Assembly (NCBI GenBank): GCA_046757565.1
Contig: JBHHYN010000012.1
Location: 1-40,579, forward strand
Length of the DNA stretch: 40,579 bases
DNA from: JBHHYN01 sp046757565
GTDB lineage: Bacteria > Pseudomonadota > Gammaproteobacteria > Eutrophobiales > Eutrophobiaceae
Reading direction: 5' to 3'
Shown here: positions 35,600 through 40,579 of the stretch, piece by piece
Numbering within the stretch: position 1 is the stretch's first letter
Layout: every line of letters starts with the position of its first letter
Notes under the pieces: model-generated
Databases searched by the model: none
What the model was told of the DNA's origin: nothing
What the model saw: the letters and a program-made list of their open reading frames with translations, nothing else
Translations under genes and position numbers: made by a program

Positions 35600-35941
35600 A
35601 TGCCGGTCTACGAATATCGTTGTGAAAAAAACGGATTGACTGTCGAGGTAAACCATCCTATGGATGTCCGGCTGCATACGTGGGGTGAGGTATGTTATGT
35701 TGCGCAAATACCTCTCGGTAATACGGATCCCATGGCCCCGGTAACCAAAGTCATCAGGAGTGCGCCGGGCGTAGCCGTACCGGTATTCAACAGTGAGTTG
35801 CGAAACAAGGGCTTTACCAAGCTGGTCAAGCGTGATGATGGTTTGTATGAGAACGTTACAGCGCTGGATGAAGAAAAGCGTTTTATGAAGCGGGGCGATC
35901 CGACGTCCGTGCCACATATACATAAAAAGATAGGTGACTAA
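35600..35941 (+). CDS. FmdB-like small protein with a degenerate zinc ribbon
   Basis: 113 residues. Seen: the FmdB-type opening MPVYEYRCEKNG, normally followed by CxxC pairs of a zinc ribbon. Only Cys8 of the first pair remains (the partner is Asn11), and the expected second pair is reduced to a single Cys (WGEVCYVA). The middle (DPMAPVTKVIRSAPGVAV) resembles the family's ...KVISAPA-like tail. The protein is therefore probably unable to bind zinc in the usual way. Function of FmdB proteins is poorly known. No Shine-Dalgarno is obvious. Family call is moderate because so many ligands are missing. Confidence 0.6.
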   Translation: MPVYEYRCEKNGLTVEVNHPMDVRLHTWGEVCYVAQIPLGNTDPMAPVTKVIRSAPGVAVPVFNSELRNKGFTKLVKRDDGLYENVTALDEEKRFMKRGDPTSVPHIHKKIGD

Positions 35942-36435
35942 AATCCGGCTCAACAATTCTTGTGACCGCGCGGAATTTTAAGCCGGGTTCCCATTTCGTC
36001 CGGCGCCGATCGAACCTCTCTTCACTGCAACGAGCCGATTCTCCACTTATCCTCTTAGCTGGAGCCATTTCCCGGATAGGGCGATTGACCGGCCCGATGA
36101 TATTGCGGTGCAACAGGGAAATGGATGGATTGTTCCTGTTGGTAGTCGCCAGTAGATAAAGGAAATCAGGTAAATAATCGAGGAACGATCCCCCGCGCCA
36201 TGCAGTGAGGTCCGGTTTTTCCAGTCACTGGGCGAAATTATTGATGAATTACCCGGTGATCCTCAATTTTTACAGGGAGAGACCGTTAAACAGGAGTGGG
36301 CGAGGGGCCATTTCACGGATCGGCCCGGCGCGGATTTTTCCATGTTGTGGCAGGCCGGCAGGGAAATGGATAAAGGTTGGACCGGGGATCGCTGCGGCCG
36401 GCCCTTGGTTTTTGAATAGATCAGGTAAAGAAACC
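35942..36435 (+). other. 494-bp non-coding stretch with two diverged hairpin units
   Basis: No credible gene. Two related segments lie 243 bp apart: 36061-36126 and 36304-36371. Each opens with GCCATTTC-x-CGGAT and closes with AGGGAAATGGAT, so that CCATTTC and GAAATGG can pair (9 bp perfect in the first copy, 36065-36073 with 36116-36124; one mismatch in the second, 36308-36316 with 36361-36369). Further similarity follows (GATCAGGTAAAGAAA near 36419 and AAATCAGGTAAAT near 36163). The second copy ends 65 bp before the receiver-CheC start and so would lie in its mRNA leader. Confidence 0.55.
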
Positions 36436-37422
36436 GTGTCGCTACCATTATTAATCTGTGATGATTCCAGTTTTGCCAGGAAACAGATGGCAAGGGCCTT
36501 GCCGGACGGCTGGGATGTAGACATCAGCTTTGCGGCAAATGGCGCGGAGGGAATTGATGCCATCAGGGCAGGTAAGGGCGATGTGTTGCTTCTGGATCTT
36601 AATATGCCGGTCATGGATGGTTATGAAGTGCTGGAGGCAATACGCAAGCAGGACCTGCCCACAGTGGTGATTGTGGTATCAGGGGATATCCAGCCTGAGG
36701 CGAGAGAGAGGGTATTGCAACTGGGGGCCATCGATTTCATCAAAAAGCCTACTGACAGGGCGGGGATTACCAGGGTATTGCAGCAATATGGGCTGATTAC
36801 AGAAAAAAAGAGTGAAATAAAAACCACTGAGATCGATGTCGATCTCTACGATTGCTATCAGGAAATCGCCAATGTAGCAATGGGTCAGGCAGCGGATCTC
36901 CTGGCCAGGTTACTGAATGTTTTTGTCGTTCTGCCAGCACCCAGGGTCAATATATTCGAGGCAAGTGAATTGCATATGGCCCTGCAACTGGCAGGTTCAA
37001 AGGACACCTTTTCCGCAGTGTGTCAGGGTTATATAGGAGACGGAATTGCCGGCGAGGCATTATTGATTTTTAGTGACTCCAGTTTCCCGGATATAGCAAA
37101 ATTGATGAAGTATGAAGGCATGATAGATGACGCTGTTGAGATAGAATTATTAATGGACGTATCGAGCATCCTTATCGGGGCCTGTCTCAAGGGTATCGCC
37201 GATCAGCTGGATATGACTTTCAGCCAAGGGCACCCGGTAGTTCTCGGTCAACACTTTAAGGTTTCTGATCTCATTAAAACATCACCACACTCAAGAAATA
37301 CGTTGGCTATAGAGATAAATTACAAAATTGAAAATCATAATATTGATTGCGATCTACTGCTGTTGTTTACAGAAGACACGATCCCGATCATGAATAACAA
37401 AGTTTCCTGCCTGATTGATTAG
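36436..37422 (+). CDS. Receiver domain fused to CheC-type phosphatase
   Basis: 328 residues from the GTG at 36436; the frame is open 231 bp upstream but that part overlaps the repeated hairpins. Seen: receiver domain (1-120) with Asp9/Asp10, phospho-acceptor Asp54 (LLLDLNMP) and Lys104 (FIKKPT); then a CheC-like domain whose first site keeps the full D-x3-E-x2-N-x22-P pattern (Asp139, Glu143, Asn146, Pro169). The second site, in LLMDVSSILIGACLKG, has Asp and Ser in place of Glu and Asn, so it is probably dead. CheC proteins dephosphorylate CheY-like receivers. The domain may act on its own receiver or a partner. The cyclase gene starts 2 bp after the stop. Confidence 0.85.
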   Translation: MSLPLLICDDSSFARKQMARALPDGWDVDISFAANGAEGIDAIRAGKGDVLLLDLNMPVMDGYEVLEAIRKQDLPTVVIVVSGDIQPEARERVLQLGAIDFIKKPTDRAGITRVLQQYGLITEKKSEIKTTEIDVDLYDCYQEIANVAMGQAADLLARLLNVFVVLPAPRVNIFEASELHMALQLAGSKDTFSAVCQGYIGDGIAGEALLIFSDSSFPDIAKLMKYEGMIDDAVEIELLMDVSSILIGACLKGIADQLDMTFSQGHPVVLGQHFKVSDLIKTSPHSRNTLAIEINYKIENHNIDCDLLLLFTEDTIPIMNNKVSCLID

Positions 37423-37424
37423 TT

Positions 37425-38390
37425 ATGGATACCGAGAGCCTGGAATTTAAGGAATTTTACTGGATCATGTCCCTCATGCAGGCCATCGATGTTGGAGTAA
37501 TCGTACTTGACCGTGACTATAGTATCCAGGTATGGAACAGCTTTATGGAAAACCACAGTGGCATTCGCCCTGAAAAGGTCCGGGGCAAATGTATTTTTGA
37601 TTTCTTCTCTGAAATACCTGAAGAGTGGTTTAAACACAAAGTGGAATCGGTCTTGATGCTGCAAAACCGGGCGTTTAGCACATGGGAACAGCGGCCCTAT
37701 ATCTTCCGCTTTAAAAATTACCGGCCGATCACGGGCATGGCAGAGTTCATGTATCAAAATATCACCATGGTTCCTCTGACATCTATTGACGGCAGCATCA
37801 GATATATATGCATCATTATTTATGATGTAACGGATATAGCCCTCGGTAAAAAGGAGCTGAAACTGGCAAATGCCCAATTAGAGCACCAGAGCCGGGTCGA
37901 TCCACTAACCCTGCTCAATAACCGGGGATACTGGGAAGAGTGCATGATAAGGGAATACAAGCGCTATCGCCGGTATCACGGTAGATGCAGTCTGGTTATA
38001 TTCGATATAGATTTTTTCAAGAAAGTGAATGATACCTATGGTCACCAGGTAGGAGATGAAGTATTAAGGGTTGTTTCCCAAATTGTCGTTAAAAATACAC
38101 GTGAAACGGATATCGCTGGACGTTATGGCGGTGAAGAATTCACTGTCATTTTGCCGGATAATGATGCACAGGGTGCACTGGTGTTTGCAGAACGGTTTCG
38201 GAAAAATGTCGAAGCTACTACTATTCCTGCTGACGACCGGAAAATAAATGTCACTATCAGTCTGGGTATTACTGAATTCAGTAATGACGTGCAAAGCTAT
38301 ACGGAATTGATTGAACAGGCAGACAGGGCGCTTTATGCCTCAAAGGAGGCGGGCCGTAACAGGACAACCCTGTTTACGGATAGTACCTGA
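37425..38390 (+). CDS. PAS-GGDEF diguanylate cyclase
   Basis: 321 residues, soluble. Seen: an N-terminal PAS domain (about 12-140: AIDVGVIVLDRDYSIQVWN, ending IIYDVTDIALGKKEL), a short helical linker, and a GGDEF domain (about 155-318) with FDIDFFKKVND, active site GGEEF at 235-239, and the inhibitory site RETD at 226-229 five residues before it. Both active and feedback sites look intact, so it should make cyclic di-GMP under product control. Starts 2 bp after the receiver-CheC stop; the pair is translationally linked and likely one signalling unit. Confidence 0.93.
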   Translation: MDTESLEFKEFYWIMSLMQAIDVGVIVLDRDYSIQVWNSFMENHSGIRPEKVRGKCIFDFFSEIPEEWFKHKVESVLMLQNRAFSTWEQRPYIFRFKNYRPITGMAEFMYQNITMVPLTSIDGSIRYICIIIYDVTDIALGKKELKLANAQLEHQSRVDPLTLLNNRGYWEECMIREYKRYRRYHGRCSLVIFDIDFFKKVNDTYGHQVGDEVLRVVSQIVVKNTRETDIAGRYGGEEFTVILPDNDAQGALVFAERFRKNVEATTIPADDRKINVTISLGITEFSNDVQSYTELIEQADRALYASKEAGRNRTTLFTDST

Positions 38391-38452
38391 AAGCATGTGC
38401 TGTCTTTCTCGCTGACCAGGTGCATAATGGCGGTACCGAAAACAGAACCATT

Positions 38453-38923
38453 ATGCTTGAAATAGCCGTTCCAGGTTATAAGACACTATGCTTTGAGCAT
38501 CTCGTTTTAGACTATAACGGGACCCTTGCCTGTGATGGCAAGCTTATTAAGGGGGTGGAAGATCGCCTGGCAAGCCTTTCTGATCAGCTGAAAATCCACA
38601 TATTGACTGCGGACACATTTGGGGAGGCCCGCTCCGGTCTGGACCGGGTTGTTTGCGAGCTTTCTATTCTACACGCAGGTGAACAGGATAGAGCTAAACT
38701 CGACTACATACAGGCGCTGAATCCGGATATTACCGTATGCGTAGGTAATGGCAGGAATGACCGGCTCATGCTCAAACAAGCGTCACTCGGGATAGCTGTA
38801 ATACTGGCAGAGGGTGCGGCGATGGAAACACTGGATACCGCAGACATAGTCTGTACGGATATCTGCTCTGCCTTGGATCTGCTCCTTAACCCCTTGCGGC
38901 TGATCGCCACATTACGATCATAA
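38453..38923 (+). CDS. Small HAD-superfamily protein, P-type-ATPase-like
   Basis: 156 residues from ATG 38453; a GTG at 38420 is in frame. Seen: motif I DYNGT (Asp20) where the second Asp of the usual DxDGT is Asn, motif II Thr in HILTADTFGEA, a Lys in KLDYIQAL, and motif IV CVGNGRNDRLML with the GNGxND of P-type ATPase relatives. No cap domain. It resembles the stand-alone soluble proteins annotated as P-type-ATPase-like. The substrate is unknown. 62 bp after the cyclase, possibly the same transcript. Confidence 0.75.
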   Translation: MLEIAVPGYKTLCFEHLVLDYNGTLACDGKLIKGVEDRLASLSDQLKIHILTADTFGEARSGLDRVVCELSILHAGEQDRAKLDYIQALNPDITVCVGNGRNDRLMLKQASLGIAVILAEGAAMETLDTADIVCTDICSALDLLLNPLRLIATLRS

Positions 38924-38948
38924 CTTGGGATTCGACTAAAAAAAGAGG

Positions 38949-39074
38949 AATCAAGGGGTCAGGGAAATCAAGGCGTCAGAGTAGAATGACACTTACTTAA
39001 GTCCGTTTTTCCCGCGAATGCGGGAAACCAGTCAAACAAAATGCATTTTATCCACTGGATCGCCGCCTTCGCGG
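38949..39074. repeat. REP-like palindromes and short direct repeats
   Basis: AATCAAGGGGTCAGGG (38949-38964) and AATCAAGGCGTCAGAG (38966-38981) are tandem, 17 bp apart. They are followed by CCCGCGAATGCGGG (39011-39024) and CCGCCTTCGCGG (39063-39074), which flank an inverted CCAGT/ACTGG pair. This is the layout of paired REP units with their flanks; a further GGGTCAGAGAACATA occurs near 39107-39120. I see no transposase. The remainder of the 312-bp gap (38924-39235) is featureless. Confidence 0.6.
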
Positions 39075-39235
39075 GGACGACGAAAAGAAGGTATTTGTGC
39101 CATTCGGGTCAGAGAACATAAGATGATATATCAGTGTTCGTTCTGTATTTGTGCCTGTTTAACTGTCCGGACCTTCTCCTAAAACTTAATGCATTCAGAC
39201 TTGCATATAGTTGAACTAAATGAAATTATACCTGC

Positions 39236-40437
39236 ATGAAGATCAGGAAATTCTGGCTGGAAAAGATTGAAGACGCCTGGAAACAACGTAGCATTGTCTG
39301 GGTTTCAGGCGTGCGCCGCGTGGGCAAGACCACGCTTTGCCAATCCCTGCCGGATAGTGAATACTTTGACTGCGAATTACCACGCACGCGCCGGTTAATG
39401 GATGCCCGGAGGGTTTCCTCGCAGAGTTGCGGCATCAACGGGTGGTGCTGGATGAGATCCACCGGTTGGGGCATCCTTAGGAACTGCTGAAGATCGCCGC
39501 CGATCATTTCCCCGATATTCAAGTCATCGCCACCGGTTCTTCCACCTTGGGCGCCTCAACAAAATTCACCGATACACTGGCAGGCCGCAAGCTGGATTTG
39601 TGGCTGACGCCGATGGCAGCGCCGGATATAACCGCGTTTGACAGTGCTAATCTCGAGCACCGGTTCCTGCACGGTGGCTTGCCACCGTTTTTTCTGGCGG
39701 ATGTGTTGCCGGATCGGGAATTCCAGGAATGGATGGACGCCTACTGGGCCAAGGATATCCAGGAGATGTTCAGGCTGGAACGCCGCTATTCGTTTCAAAA
39801 GTTCACGGAGTTGCTGTTATCGCACAGCGGCGGCATGTTCGAGGCGACCCGCTATGCCCGCCCTTGCGAAGTGAGCCGCACCACTATCGCTAATTATCTG
39901 GCCGTGCTTGAAGCGACTTTCGCCGTGCATGTCATACGGCCCTACAGTACGCGCCGGTCTTCCGAGATCGTCTCCGCGCCTAAGGTTTACGGATTCGATA
40001 CCGGATTCACCTGTTATTACCGCGGCTGGGACAGTCTGCGGCGTGAAGATATGGGGTTGTTGTGGGAGCACTACGTACTGAATGAACTGCATGCCCAACT
40101 GCAAACCCGTGACATTCGGTACTGGCGTGATAAACACGGCCATGAGATCGATTTCATCCTTGTGCAGCGGGGGCGTACCCCTCTTGCCGTCGAATGCAAA
40201 TGGTCGGCCGCTCAATTCGATGCAGCAGGGTTGAAGAGCTTTCGCAAGCGCTACCCAAGGGGTGATAATTATGTGGTAGCGGAAGACGTGGGCCGTTCGT
40301 ATGAGCGTGAGTATTATAATAGCATCAGGGTAAAATTCGTCAGCTTGAGGAATCTGATCCAGGCCCTGTCTGGGTACGCTAATGACAAAAAAGGCCGGTC
40401 TGCGGTGAAGACAAAAACAGCAAAGAAGAAAAAGTGA
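39236..40437 (+). pseudogene. AAA ATPase with DUF4143 domain, disrupted
   Basis: The N-terminal part (39236-39406) reads MKIRKFWLEKIEDAWKQR and Walker A GVRRVGKTT, then loses frame at about 39404-39406, apparently by loss of one base (GAT GxC CCG). The frame that continues the family sequence (PEGFLAELRHQR, VVLDEIHRLGHP) then meets a TAG at 39478-39480 where a CAG Gln is expected, after which ELLKIAADHFPDIQVIATGSS runs on in the same frame to the normal C terminus (DUF4143: VYGFDTGFTCYYRGW, LLWEHYVLNELHAQ, WRDKHGHEIDFIL, VECKWSA). Two independent lesions make a pseudogene likely, unless they are sequencing errors. An internal start could give only the C-terminal half. Confidence 0.8.
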
Positions 40438-40563
40438 ATGAAACTCACCGATAACGAAAAGCGGGACATTATTAAGTATCTTGAGGCGGACAAACCGCTA
40501 CCGGATGAGTTTCGATTTTTGTTATTTTGGGGTCTTCAGCAGAATCTGTGGGTTGATATATAA
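40438..40563 (+). pseudogene. 41-codon ORF resembling the N terminus of a DNA methyltransferase
   Basis: The ATG at 40438 directly follows the ATPase stop. It encodes MKLTDNEKRDIIKYLEADKP then LPDEFRFLLFWGLQQNLWVDI and stops at 40561-40563. From memory, the first 30 or so residues resemble the start of site-specific DNA methyltransferases of type III restriction systems, and the rest diverges, as if truncated. No active-site motif is present. A free small protein is the alternative. The match is not tested here. Confidence 0.35.
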
Positions 40564-40579
40564 ACAGTAGCCCGTCATT

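Noticed and set aside
36205..36435. Upstream extension of the receiver-CheC frame by 77 codons
   Set aside because: It translates the hairpin repeat; the receiver fold begins just after the GTG at 36436.
39547..40437. C-terminal half of the DUF4143 ATPase as an independent gene with TTG start
   Set aside because: The same frame continues upstream with family sequence and a stop in place of Gln, so a broken gene explains it better.
1..40579. CRISPR array, tRNA or rRNA gene
   Set aside because: No regularly spaced repeats and no tRNA- or rRNA-like segments were recognised on reading; a covariance search was not possible.

Overview
This window is chromosomal DNA from a gammaproteobacterium. 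The main evidence is gene order. The left part carries a divergent PBP1A gene followed by pilMNOPQ, aroK, aroB, a DamX-like gene, gltB, gltD and hemE, an order I know from Pseudomonas-type genomes; here a dGTPase-like gene sits between aroB and the DamX-like gene. The middle carries miaB, ybeZ, ybeY, corC and lnt in the usual order, on the minus strand. I found no rRNA, tRNA or CRISPR array. Species cannot be fixed from sequence reading alone.

Layout. 47-2506: mrcA (minus). 2699-7608: type IV pilus alignment and secretin operon, closed by a 32-bp perfect palindromic terminator. 7793-8005: a 213-bp element with perfect 18-bp inverted ends, placed 13 bp before a TTG-started aroK. 8019-12344: aroK, aroB, dgt-like, DamX-like, tightly packed. 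12702-18702: glutamate synthase gltBD behind a near-consensus sigma70-type promoter. 18873-20866: hemE and a DUF368 (undecaprenyl phosphate translocase family) gene. 20904-20996: a cluster of three strong hairpins. 21041-23473: Na+/H+ antiporter with a cyclic-nucleotide-binding tail, overlapping lnt tail to tail. 23426-28797 (minus): miaB-ybeZ-ybeY-corC-lnt. 28827-29297: an unrecognised coiled-coil protein.

The accessory part begins at 29436. A ModE-type DNA-binding domain fused to a periplasmic-binding-protein-like domain (minus) is divergent from an outer-membrane beta-barrel of the alginate-export type, followed by tupA, tupB and tupC. I read this as a complete tungstate uptake locus: regulator, outer-membrane channel, periplasmic binding protein, permease, and an ATPase with a C-terminal Mop-like domain. 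Palindromes lie in both intergenic regions. Then come an HD phosphohydrolase, a FmdB-like protein that has lost zinc-ribbon cysteines, a non-coding stretch with two diverged copies of a hairpin unit, a receiver-CheC fusion with one intact phosphatase site, a PAS-GGDEF diguanylate cyclase starting 2 bp later, and a small HAD protein.

The right end is decayed: REP-like palindromes and short direct repeats, an AAA/DUF4143 ATPase broken by a frameshift and a stop, and a 41-codon ORF resembling the start of a DNA methyltransferase. The most interesting points are the tungstate locus with its own outer-membrane channel, the short mobile-element ends at aroK and at the tupA stop codon, the receiver-CheC/cyclase pair with its repeated hairpins, and the degraded right edge.
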